A DNA stretch of 5,222 nucleotides from Promicromonosporaceae bacterium (GTDB taxonomy: Bacteria; Actinomycetota; Actinomycetes; Actinomycetales; Cellulomonadaceae): the NCBI GenBank assembly GCA_009780755.1, contig WQZL01000166.1, positions 1 through 5,222 of the forward strand, given 5' to 3'. Within the stretch, counting starts at the first letter, position 1, and every line of letters begins with the position of its first letter. The notes below the pieces were generated by a model. That model was not told the origin of the DNA. It saw only the letters and a list, made by a program, of their open reading frames with translations, and ran no database searches. Made by a program: the position numbers and the translations under genes. Shown in pieces: positions 1 to 5,222 of the stretch.

Positions 1-10
1 AAAACACTGC

Positions 11-15
11 GGAGG
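11..15 (+). promoter_or_regulatory. Ribosome binding site of the ATPase gene
   Basis: GGAGG lies five bases before the ATG at 21 and fixes that start. The promoter would be upstream of the window. Confidence 0.8.
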
Positions 16-20
16 AACTC

Positions 21-1169
21 ATGTCGCAACCTAGTCCCTACACTCCGGGTGAAGTGGCGCTTGATGTGCCTGGACGCGGGCCAGAACTGGGGTTTTACCG
101 CGAGCGAGCGCAGTTCATCGGCACGCTTGGCGGATTCGCGGGTCGGGTGGTGGCGTACCACGCTCCACGTGGACTCGGAAAAACATCGCTCTTACGCGGT
201 GCTCAACGAGAGTTCCAGGCAGCCCGCATTCGGACGGTGTGGGTAACGGCCAACGAACACGAGAACCTGTTGACGACGCTGTTAGCAGAGATGACACAGT
301 TGTTACCGAGGGCGAGTCGTACTCGAAAAAGCGTTACAGAGGCGGCGGAGTCAGTGACAGCCGCATTCGGCGTGCCAGGAGCTAATGTGAAGGCGACGTT
401 CAAGGTTGCTGCGCCGCCAGCGGGGGCGAAAGTGTTCGGTGCGGCGGTACTTGCTACGGTAGCCGAGTTACACAATCAAGGAGAACGCGGGCTGGTGTTC
501 CTGCTGGATGAGATGCAGGCAGCCGACCGGCCAAGTTTGAAAGCCGTGTCATACGCCTGGCAGGAGTTGCAAGCTCCAGACGCGCGTCCCGCTGCTGGCT
601 TCTTTGCCGTAGGGCTGCCGGGGAGCCAGGAGCACGTTAACAAGGCGGCAACATCTAATGAACGTTGGGACTTTAGGGAACTTCCCGACCTTGAGGACGG
701 CGGAGCGGCAGCCGCGCTCGCCGAACCGGCTCGGCAACTCGGAGTTGACTGGGAACACAGTGCATTGGCCCGTGCCGTTGCCGAGGCACAACGCTACCCA
801 TACAAGGTGCAACTTATCGGTGATGCCGTGTGGAGCGCCGCTGGCTACCCGTCCGCAGGCATGACGCTCAAAGAGGTTCATCTTGATGTCGCCTTGGTAG
901 ATGTTGCTCGACAGATGCGCAGTTTGCATGCATCGCGTTGGCGGGCAGCCTCCCGGCAGCAGAAGGATGCGCTCTTCGCTATCGCTCGGCTGGGTGGCAC
1001 AAAAGTGCGACGCGAGGAGGTAGCTAATCTGTTAGGCACCACGTCTCGGGGGTTGTCAACAGTTCGTGATCGTCTTCTGCGGGCGGGCACCATCATGGCC
1101 AGCGATCATGGACTCATCTCTTTTACGGTTCCAGGGTTCACCGAGTACGTCCTGGCTCTCGGTGAGTGA
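21..1169 (+). CDS. AAA/P-loop ATPase with C-terminal winged-helix domain
   Basis: Predicted cytoplasmic ATP-binding protein of 382 residues, of the AAA_16/Orc1-Cdc6-like type common in actinobacteria. The Walker A motif is at residues 48-55 (APRGLGKT, followed by S56), with Ala in the usual first Gly position, as often seen in 'YAPRGxGKT' ATPases. The Walker B motif ends in D163-E164 after a hydrophobic strand (LVFLL). A sensor-1-like strand, FFAVGLPG, starts at residue 194. Residues 311-376 look like a winged helix-turn-helix (REEVANLLGT, then a recognition-helix-like stretch around STVRDRLL, then a wing ending ISFTVPGF), which suggests DNA binding or ATPase regulation. The ATG is preceded by GGAGG at 11-15 with five-base spacing. 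No partner gene is visible beside it and nothing shows its biological role. At least five leucines are TTA codons, unlike the genes on the right. Family call firm, function unknown. Confidence 0.85.
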   Translation: MSQPSPYTPGEVALDVPGRGPELGFYRERAQFIGTLGGFAGRVVAYHAPRGLGKTSLLRGAQREFQAARIRTVWVTANEHENLLTTLLAEMTQLLPRASRTRKSVTEAAESVTAAFGVPGANVKATFKVAAPPAGAKVFGAAVLATVAELHNQGERGLVFLLDEMQAADRPSLKAVSYAWQELQAPDARPAAGFFAVGLPGSQEHVNKAATSNERWDFRELPDLEDGGAAAALAEPARQLGVDWEHSALARAVAEAQRYPYKVQLIGDAVWSAAGYPSAGMTLKEVHLDVALVDVARQMRSLHASRWRAASRQQKDALFAIARLGGTKVRREEVANLLGTTSRGLSTVRDRLLRAGTIMASDHGLISFTVPGFTEYVLALGE

Positions 1170-1182
1170 CTAACGGAAGACG

Positions 1183-1211
1183 AAACCACCACCATTACGC
1201 AAGGCGGTTTT
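1183..1211 (+). terminator. Weak candidate terminator after the ATPase gene
   Basis: AAACCACC (1183-1190) can pair with GGCGGTTT (1203-1210) with one A/C mismatch and a 12-base loop. The 3' arm runs into a short TTTT. It sits 14 bases after the ATPase stop, where a terminator would be expected. The stem is imperfect and the T-run is mostly within the stem, so this is tentative. Confidence 0.3.
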
Positions 1212-1237
1212 GAACAGGCTCAATCACTGTGAGTCTG

Positions 1238-1280
1238 GGTCCGGCGACTACGCTCCTTCGTCGCTCCGCGCAGGATGACG
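1238..1280. repeat. REP-like intergenic repeat element (probable)
   Basis: Read on the minus strand this begins GTCATCCTGCGCGGAGCG and continues ACGAAGGAGCGTAGTCGC. That is the wording of dispersed intergenic elements of the 'GTCAT(C/T)CTG(A/C)GCG(G/C)AGCG' kind found in many bacterial genomes. The unit GGAGCG occurs twice on that strand, and GCGAC/GTCGC can form a five-base stem. Copy number in this genome cannot be judged from one window, so the assignment rests on recognising the motif. Confidence 0.5.
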
Positions 1281-1416
1281 TAATGACTGGCGATGGCTGG
1301 TTTAGGTGGGTGTGTCTTAGGTTAGGCGGTCAGCAGGATTGCCAACGAAGAGCTAGACGGCATCGGCGGCGGTAAGGTAGGTTCCATTACGCAGTAGCTC
1401 GTTGAAGGAGACCGTC

Positions 1417-1668
1417 ATGACCACCCTGACCATCACGGCCAAGGGCCAGATCACGCTGAAGAAGGATCTGCTCGCCGCGCTTGGGCTGCGCCCCGGCGAC
1501 AAGGTAGTAGCCGAGCCAAACGAGACCGGCGGCGTGGTGCTAACCAAAGCTCCGAAGACGGGCTCGTGGGAGGACGTGTTCGGCATGTTCGCAGGCAGAG
1601 TTGATCGGCCTGTGACCATAGAAGAAATGAACGAGACCATCGCCAAGGGTTGGGCAGGCGAGCTGTGA
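1417..1668 (+). CDS. AbrB/SpoVT-fold antitoxin of a VapBC-type pair
   Basis: Small protein of 83 residues predicted to bind and neutralise the PIN toxin encoded next to it and to repress their shared promoter. The N-terminal half is a swapped-hairpin AbrB DNA-binding domain: TLTITAKGQITLKKDLLAALG at residues 3-23 in outline, then LRPGDKV at 24-30. The C-terminal third (from about residue 50, GSWEDVFGMFAG, then IEEMNETIAKG) matches the toxin-wrapping tail of such antitoxins. ATG 1417 is chosen because AAGGAG at 1405-1410 lies six bases upstream; an in-frame TTG at 1402 would include that site and is unlikely. The stop overlaps the toxin start by four bases, so translation is probably coupled. 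Autoregulation is inferred from the family, with no operator proven here. Confidence 0.88.
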   Translation: MTTLTITAKGQITLKKDLLAALGLRPGDKVVAEPNETGGVVLTKAPKTGSWEDVFGMFAGRVDRPVTIEEMNETIAKGWAGEL

Positions 1669-2063
1669 GAATCATCGCCGACACCAACCTGCTGGTGCGT
1701 ATTGTCGCCAATGATGACCCTAGGCAGTCGGCTGCGGCGCGCCAGGCAGTTATCGATGCGCAGGTGGTTGTGGTGCCGACGGTGGCGTTATGCGAGGCGT
1801 GCTGGGTGCTTTCCGCGCGCTATCGGCTGAACAAGGCGGAGTTACGGCAGGTAATCACGCAGATTTTCCAGGTGTGCAACACCTTGCTTGACGATGGCGC
1901 GGTAACGGCGGGCCTCGCGGTTCTGGATGCCGGAGGCGACTTCGCCGACGGGGTGATTGCTCAGACAGGTACCGCTGCGGGCGGGAACACCTTTGTCACC
2001 TTCGATAAGAAGGCGGCCAAGTTGGTAGCCAAAACAGGGATCGCCACGCAACTGCTCAAGTAA
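1665..2063 (+). CDS. vapC: PIN-domain ribonuclease toxin, VapC family
   Basis: Predicted Mg-dependent RNase of 132 residues, the toxin of a type II system that cleaves RNA (commonly tRNA or rRNA in this family; the target here is unknown). The acidic PIN residues are all visible: D6 in IIADTN, E44 in ALCEACW, D95 in DFADGVIA, and D114 in VTFDKKA, in the expected order and spacing. An active nuclease is therefore likely. I prefer GTG 1665, giving MRIIADTN, the usual N-terminus of VapC proteins, and a GTGA overlap with the antitoxin stop. A TTG at 1650 would add five residues with no family support. Two leucines are TTA codons. It is followed after 17 bases by a large palindrome that may end the transcript. 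Confidence 0.9.
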   Translation: MRIIADTNLLVRIVANDDPRQSAAARQAVIDAQVVVVPTVALCEACWVLSARYRLNKAELRQVITQIFQVCNTLLDDGAVTAGLAVLDAGGDFADGVIAQTGTAAGGNTFVTFDKKAAKLVAKTGIATQLLK

Positions 2064-2080
2064 TGTCCTCCTTCATCATC

Positions 2081-2146
2081 GAGGTCGGTAGTTTGCGTTG
2101 AGATCGGTAACTCGAGCTACCGATCTCAACGCAAACTACCGACCTC
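2081..2146. repeat. Large near-perfect palindrome (29-bp arms, 8-bp centre)
   Basis: The left arm 2081-2109 and the right arm 2118-2146 are exact reverse complements. The centre 2110-2117 (ACTCGAGC) is itself palindromic apart from its outer base pair. Each arm contains a further repeat: GAGGTCGGTAG at 2081-2091 and GAGATCGGTAA at 2100-2110, 19 bp apart, so the whole carries four copies of GAGRTCGGTAR in two orientations. It lies between the toxin stop and the converging minus-strand remnant. It could act as a two-way terminator, but the stem is not especially GC-rich and no T-run follows on either side. A dispersed palindromic element or protein-binding array is equally possible. The structure is certain, the role is not. 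Confidence 0.95.
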
Positions 2147-2698
2147 AGCGAACCAGCTTGCGGCCTGGGCGTAGAGGTCCAGGGTTGCGGCGGTCGCGGG
2201 GACGCCCTCAGGGGTCGGGGATTTTAGCTGGTGAGCCTTCGTTCGGCCCGTCCATCGAGTGACAAAGGCGCCCAGGTTTAGATTTTCGGCGCGCAAAATC
2301 AGTTCGGCATCGGCCAGCGGGCGATGCAGATGCAGGTCGCCAGACCACCAGCCCTTAGCCCCGAGGTCAGCGAATCGTTCCGGGATGGCGGTCAACGCCG
2401 CCCCACCAGCCCTGACATCAAGGCGTCGCCGTGCGGGGAAATATTCGGGGCCATGCTCGACGGCGATGGTCACCTCCCCGCGCGGCACCGAAACCTCGAC
2501 CACGCCATCGCTCAGGAAGTGGTGGATGTAGCCGGGGTCGAAACGCGAGGTGTCCCCCGGTTGATCCATATCCACAACGCCGGGGCGGGGCAAGGTGGTG
2601 CTATCCCGGATTGCGGCGGACGGCAGGTGCCACATTCCATCTTCATGACGGATCGTGACCCGCGCGGGGTCGCCGGTGTTGAGGGTCAGCGTGGGCAT
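2126..2698 (-). pseudogene. Truncated CehA/McbA-type PHP metallohydrolase
   Basis: The minus strand encodes 190 residues from ATG 2698 (MPTLTLNTGDPARVTI). Residues 1-115 form a beta-rich N-terminal domain. Residues 117-149 read GWWSGDLHLHRP followed by AELILRAENLNLGAFVTRW, the signature of the CehA/McbA family, with the first PHP metal motif at D121-L-H123-L-H125. Intact family members are several hundred residues, with more metal-binding His and Asp residues further on; these are missing. After residue 150 the sequence loses the family pattern. The last six codons and the stop fall in the right arm of the 66-bp palindrome. An ATG-less extension to 2797 is possible but looks like non-coding sequence. 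No Shine-Dalgarno is visible before 2698. Family recognition is fairly sure; pseudogene status follows from the missing catalytic half. Confidence 0.7.
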
Positions 2699-2715
2699 GA
2701 GGTTAGTTGGGTGGT

Positions 2716-2730
2716 GGTGGTTTAACCACC
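2716..2730. promoter_or_regulatory. Palindromic operator candidate between divergent genes
   Basis: GGTGGTT-T-AACCACC is a perfect 7-bp inverted repeat around one base. It lies 18 bp upstream of the -35 box of the kinase promoter and 17 bp upstream of the minus-strand start at 2698. This position suits a transcription factor serving either gene. The left side sits in a run of GTG repeats, which raises the chance of coincidence. Confidence 0.4.
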
Positions 2731-2748
2731 GGAGGGGGAGGGTTGAGC

Positions 2749-2777
2749 TTGATTCCCGGAGGCATAGCACGTATGGT
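2749..2777 (+). promoter_or_regulatory. Sigma70-type promoter of the kinase-isomerase-mannosidase operon
   Basis: TTGATT (2749-2754) and TATGGT (2772-2777) are separated by 17 bases, each matching four of six consensus positions. Transcription would start near 2784 and leave a leader of about 30 bases before the kinase ATG. This is the best promoter in the window, but it is a sequence match only. Confidence 0.55.
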
Positions 2778-2814
2778 ATCTGAAAACGATCCCACATTTT
2801 GGAGGTGTGAGGAC

Positions 2815-3831
2815 ATGTCGATGGGCGTTCTGGCGATGAAGCCTACCCCCATGAGCGATGCCGCTGGCCTGCTTGGCCCGGTACTCGCCCTCGACATCGG
2901 CGGCACCAAACTGGCCACCGCAATAGTCACTCCAGATGGGACGCATCACGGGCTAATGATCGAGCCAACTCGGCGCGAGGAAGGCCCGGACGCGGTGTTG
3001 CGAAGACTATTTGACCTGGGCAAATCCTCTATCAAGGCCGCCGGGATCGCACCTGCTGCGGTGGGCATTTCCTGCGGTGGCCCGCTCGACGCCACCGCGG
3101 GCGTGCTGGTGTGCCCCCCGCATCTGCCGGGATGGATCGACATCCCAATTTGCGCCCTGACCGAGCGGGAATACGGCGTGCCGACGGTGCTAGAGAACGA
3201 TGCCACAGCAGCCGCCCTCGCCGAGTTTCGCTTCGGGGCGGGCGTTGGCGCCGAAAACCTGATCTACCTGACCATCTCCACCGGCATCGGTGGCGGCGTC
3301 GTGATCGGTAGTCAGTTGTACCGGGGAGCCACCGGAAATGGCGGGGAACTCGGGCACATCACGGTGCGCCCCGGCGGTCGCCACTGCGTCTCCTGCAAAC
3401 GTCGCGGCTGCCTAGAGGCGTACTGCTCCGGCACCCAGATCGCCGCCCGCGCAACCGAGGCAGTGACCGAGGCCAAGGAGGCCGGTCGGCCCACAACCCT
3501 CGCGGACATTTCGCCGCTTACCGCAGCCGATGTGTCGCAGGCCGCCGCCGCTGGCGACGCCTTGGCCGCTGAGGTCTGGCAGGAAACCGTCGTACTCCTG
3601 GGCCAAGCCCTAACCGACCTGGTGAACGTGTTCGAACCGGACGTTGCCGTCCTCGGCGGCGGTGTGACTCGCTCCGGCGCCATGCTGCTTGAACCAATCG
3701 CCAAGATCGTCCGGGAAACCGGGATGGGTCGCGAGGCCAAGGTCGTCCGCCTGGAACTGGCCACCCTCGGTGATGTGGTGGGCGTTATCGGCGCCGCCGC
3801 CATCGCCTGGGATCGCCTGGGCGTCGCCTAA
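2815..3831 (+). CDS. ROK-family sugar kinase (hexose kinase, possibly glucose/mannose)
   Basis: Cytoplasmic ATP-dependent sugar kinase of 338 residues. Phosphate-1 motif DIGGTK at 27-32; GISCGGPLD and the CPPHLPGW segment follow; the catalytic base is D129 in LENDATAAA; the glycine-rich STGIGGGVV stretch precedes the sugar/zinc region with E178 and H181 (ELGH). Zinc cysteines are C191, C194 and C199 in CVSCKRRGCLE; the usual spacing is C-x-C-x4-C, so the first gap is one residue longer here. The C-terminal adenosine motif is PDVAVLGGG. There is no N-terminal helix-turn-helix, so it is a kinase and not a ROK repressor. ATG 2815 follows GGAGG at 2801-2805; M3, M8 and M13 are alternatives, since about 20 residues precede the core. 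It leads an operon with a sugar-phosphate isomerase and an alpha-mannosidase, which favours mannose as substrate; glucose, fructose or an N-acylhexosamine cannot be excluded. Confidence 0.88.
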   Translation: MSMGVLAMKPTPMSDAAGLLGPVLALDIGGTKLATAIVTPDGTHHGLMIEPTRREEGPDAVLRRLFDLGKSSIKAAGIAPAAVGISCGGPLDATAGVLVCPPHLPGWIDIPICALTEREYGVPTVLENDATAAALAEFRFGAGVGAENLIYLTISTGIGGGVVIGSQLYRGATGNGGELGHITVRPGGRHCVSCKRRGCLEAYCSGTQIAARATEAVTEAKEAGRPTTLADISPLTAADVSQAAAAGDALAAEVWQETVVLLGQALTDLVNVFEPDVAVLGGGVTRSGAMLLEPIAKIVRETGMGREAKVVRLELATLGDVVGVIGAAAIAWDRLGVA

Positions 3832-3858
3832 CCGGAGCCAAATTCGCAAAGGAGCAAC

Positions 3859-4434
3859 ATGTCGGACTGGATGACCGAGCAGGTGCGCGATCATGGCCGC
3901 GCCGCCGCCGACCTAGAACGCCAGCTTGACCAGGTGCGCGAGGTGGCCATCGTCATCGAGCGGGCCTTTGCCGAGGGCGGCAAGCTGTGGACCTTCGGCA
4001 ACGGCGGCTCGGCCGCAGACGCGCAGCACTTCACCGGGGAACTCATCGGCCACTACCGCCACGACCGACCCCCCTTGCCCGCCGTCACGCTCTCCACCGA
4101 CCCCACGGCCATGACCTGCATCGCCAACGATTACTCCTACGCCGACGTGTTCTCCCGCCAGGTTACAGCCTTGGCCCAACCAGGTGATGTGGTGGCCGCA
4201 TTCACCACATCGGGCAGGTCCTCCAACATCGTTGACGGCCTAGCCGCAGCGAAGGCGGCGGGCGCAACCACCGTACTCTTCGGCGGCGGGGAAGGCGGCC
4301 CGGCCAAAGAGTTCGCGGACTTTTCGCTGCTGTCACCCTCCACGGTGACGCCGCGCATCCAGGAACTACACACGCTCATGCTTCACCTAATCAGCGAACA
4401 TTTAGATAACGTGGCTGCCGGAGTAGCCGCATAA
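3859..4434 (+). CDS. SIS-domain sugar-phosphate isomerase, GmhA (sedoheptulose 7-phosphate isomerase) type
   Basis: Protein of 191 residues, the usual length of GmhA, which interconverts sedoheptulose 7-phosphate and D-manno-heptose 7-phosphate. The SIS sugar-phosphate loop is FGNGGSAADAQHF at 46-58, and a second phosphate-binding segment is TTSGRSSNI at 116-124. Candidate zinc/catalytic residues H57, E61, Q168 and H176 keep the spacing of E. coli GmhA H61, E65, Q172 and H180, so the enzyme should be active. An AAAGGAG site (3848-3854) lies four bases before the ATG, and the gap to the kinase gene is only 27 bases, so the two are co-transcribed. No other heptose-pathway gene is visible. Because it sits between a ROK kinase and a GH38 mannosidase, it may instead isomerise mannose 6-phosphate to fructose 6-phosphate. 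Family call firm, substrate open. Confidence 0.88.
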   Translation: MSDWMTEQVRDHGRAAADLERQLDQVREVAIVIERAFAEGGKLWTFGNGGSAADAQHFTGELIGHYRHDRPPLPAVTLSTDPTAMTCIANDYSYADVFSRQVTALAQPGDVVAAFTTSGRSSNIVDGLAAAKAAGATTVLFGGGEGGPAKEFADFSLLSPSTVTPRIQELHTLMLHLISEHLDNVAAGVAA

Positions 4435-4451
4435 GCCAAGCAGGCTTTGGC
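4435..4451 (+). other. Small intercistronic hairpin
   Basis: GCCAAG (4435-4440) pairs with CTTTGGC (4445-4451) across a CAGG loop, with one bulged T. It starts directly after the isomerase stop in the 43-base gap before the mannosidase gene. No T-run follows, so it is not a normal terminator; it might adjust message stability or be coincidence. Confidence 0.3.
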
Positions 4452-4477
4452 CGTGCAACACGAGTAAGGACGCTTTG

Positions 4478-5222
4478 ATGACCTCTGCACCGATGACCAA
4501 CGCCCCGTCCGGCCCGCAACCGAGCGGTCTGCAACCCCCGCCGACGGCCACCCCCGCCCGGAGGATTCACATGATTGGCAACTCGCACATCGATTCGGTC
4601 TGGCTGTGGCCATGGCAGGAGGGCTACCAGGAGGCGCGGGCGACATTCCGCTCGGTACTCGATCGGATGAATGAATACCCGGACTTCAAGTTCACCTGCG
4701 ATCAGATGGTGCTGCTTAGCTTTGTCGAGGATCACGATCCGCAGATGTTCGCGGAGATCGCCGCGCGAGTGCAGGAGGGACGCTGGGTAAACGTGGGCGG
4801 TTGGTGGGTGGAACCCGACTGCAACACCCCATCGGGCGAGTCCTTCGTGCGCCAGGGACTGCTCGGCCAGCGCTACCTGGCCTCACGCTTCGGAAAGCCC
4901 GCCACCGTGGGCATGAACGCCGACCCCTTCGGCCACAACGCGATGCTTCCGCAAATCCTGCGCGGCCAGGGCATGGACACCTACACCTTCCTGCGCCCCG
5001 GCCCCCACGAGTCCGATCTGCACGATTCGGCCTTCTGGTGGGAATCCCCCGACGGCTCGCGCGTGTTGGCCTGGCGCATCCCCTTCGAGTATTGCTCCCC
5101 GCCCGGTTCCGTTGTTGGCCAGGTGGATAAGTCGCTGGCCCAGATCAACCACCGCGCCGGCGTGGACGCCGAGCCGGTAATGGTGTTCTTTGGCGTTGGC
5201 AACCACGGCGGCGGCCCCACCA
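4478..5222 (+). CDS. GH38 alpha-mannosidase, N-terminal part (runs off the window)
   Basis: The 248 visible residues form the start of a glycoside hydrolase family 38 enzyme, a retaining, metal-dependent alpha-mannosidase; family members are roughly 800-1000 residues, so about three quarters is missing. After a Pro/Ala/Gln-rich N-terminus of about 28 residues comes IHMIGNSHIDSVWLWPWQEG: H37 and D39 match the first zinc ligands. VGGWWVEPDCNTPSGES follows, then NADPFGHN, whose D149 matches the nucleophile and third zinc ligand. The last visible residues, GVGNHGGGPT, also fit the family. The remaining zinc His is beyond the window. No signal peptide is evident, so it probably acts in the cytoplasm on imported mannosides. 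ATG 4478 is preceded by TAAGGA (4465-4470). It follows the isomerase by 43 bases in the same operon. Confidence 0.92.
   Translation, partial: MTSAPMTNAPSGPQPSGLQPPPTATPARRIHMIGNSHIDSVWLWPWQEGYQEARATFRSVLDRMNEYPDFKFTCDQMVLLSFVEDHDPQMFAEIAARVQEGRWVNVGGWWVEPDCNTPSGESFVRQGLLGQRYLASRFGKPATVGMNADPFGHNAMLPQILRGQGMDTYTFLRPGPHESDLHDSAFWWESPDGSRVLAWRIPFEYCSPPGSVVGQVDKSLAQINHRAGVDAEPVMVFFGVGNHGGGPT

Larger units (their letters stand above)
1170..1416. other. Intergenic region between the ATPase gene and the antitoxin gene
   Basis: This gap of 247 bp has no credible ORF. It holds the weak terminator candidate, the REP-like element, and a ten-base direct repeat (CCATTACGCA at 1192-1201 and 1384-1393). 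The second copy is 24 bases before the antitoxin ATG. The antitoxin promoter must lie here, but I could not pick a convincing -35/-10 pair. Confidence 0.6.

Noticed and set aside
549..929. Minus-strand open frame of 126 codons within the ATPase gene
   Set aside because: It lies opposite the ATPase core and has no family features or start signal.
2058..2075. AAGGAGG on the minus strand just past the palindrome, before a TTG
   Set aside because: The frame it could start closes after about 31 codons, opposite the VapC C-terminus, with no recognisable product.
2081..2146. CRISPR repeat or tRNA-like structure at the palindrome
   Set aside because: There is no repeat-spacer array and no cloverleaf; the four units are arranged as one inverted pair.
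1183..2723. Shared 12-mer AAACCACCACCA at 1183-1194 (plus) and 2712-2723 (minus)
   Set aside because: It is a low-complexity CCA repeat, likely to recur by chance, with no further flanking similarity.
2324..2725. Plus-strand open frame of 133 codons opposite the metallohydrolase remnant
   Set aside because: The minus strand has recognisable family motifs (GWWSGDLHLH), while this frame has none and lacks a ribosome binding site.
3312..3803. Minus-strand open frame of 163 codons opposite the kinase gene
   Set aside because: It is antisense to a well-supported ROK kinase, is rich in Ser/Arg/Pro/Thr as expected of GC-rich shadow frames, and has no recognisable domain.
3987..4187. Alternative-frame ORFs inside the isomerase gene
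   Set aside because: They are Arg/Pro/His-rich frame shadows of a complete GmhA-type protein.

Overview
The window looks like chromosomal DNA from a high-GC Gram-positive bacterium (Actinomycetota). The basis is strongly G/C-biased third codon positions in the right half, GGAGG-type ribosome binding sites, and protein families typical of sugar-using actinobacteria. The species cannot be named from the sequence.

Left part (1-2063), accessory in character: a stand-alone P-loop ATPase with a C-terminal winged-helix domain (21-1169); a gap of about 250 bp holding a REP-like intergenic element; then a compact type II toxin-antitoxin pair, an AbrB-fold antitoxin (1417-1668) and a PIN-domain VapC toxin (1665-2063) that overlap by four bases (GTGA). 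The ATPase and the toxin use TTA leucine codons, which are nearly absent from the genes on the right; this fits separate acquisition.

Middle (2064-2800): a near-perfect 66-bp palindrome (29-bp arms, 8-bp centre) follows vapC. On the minus strand a remnant of a CehA/McbA-type PHP metallohydrolase runs into this palindrome, and its last six codons and stop lie in the right arm. The remnant keeps the N-terminal domain and the first PHP motif (DLHLH) but lacks the rest of the catalytic domain.

Right part (2749-5222): a sigma70-type promoter precedes a plus-strand operon of a ROK sugar kinase (2815-3831), a GmhA-like SIS sugar-phosphate isomerase (3859-4434) and a GH38 alpha-mannosidase (4478 to beyond the window end). 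The set reads as a mannoside-catabolism cassette: the mannosidase releases mannose, the kinase makes mannose 6-phosphate, and the isomerase could convert this to fructose 6-phosphate in place of a ManA-type enzyme. The family assignments are well supported; the pathway is an inference.

The two observations most worth following are the palindrome that supplies the end of the metallohydrolase remnant, and the pairing of a GmhA-type isomerase with a ROK kinase and a GH38 mannosidase.
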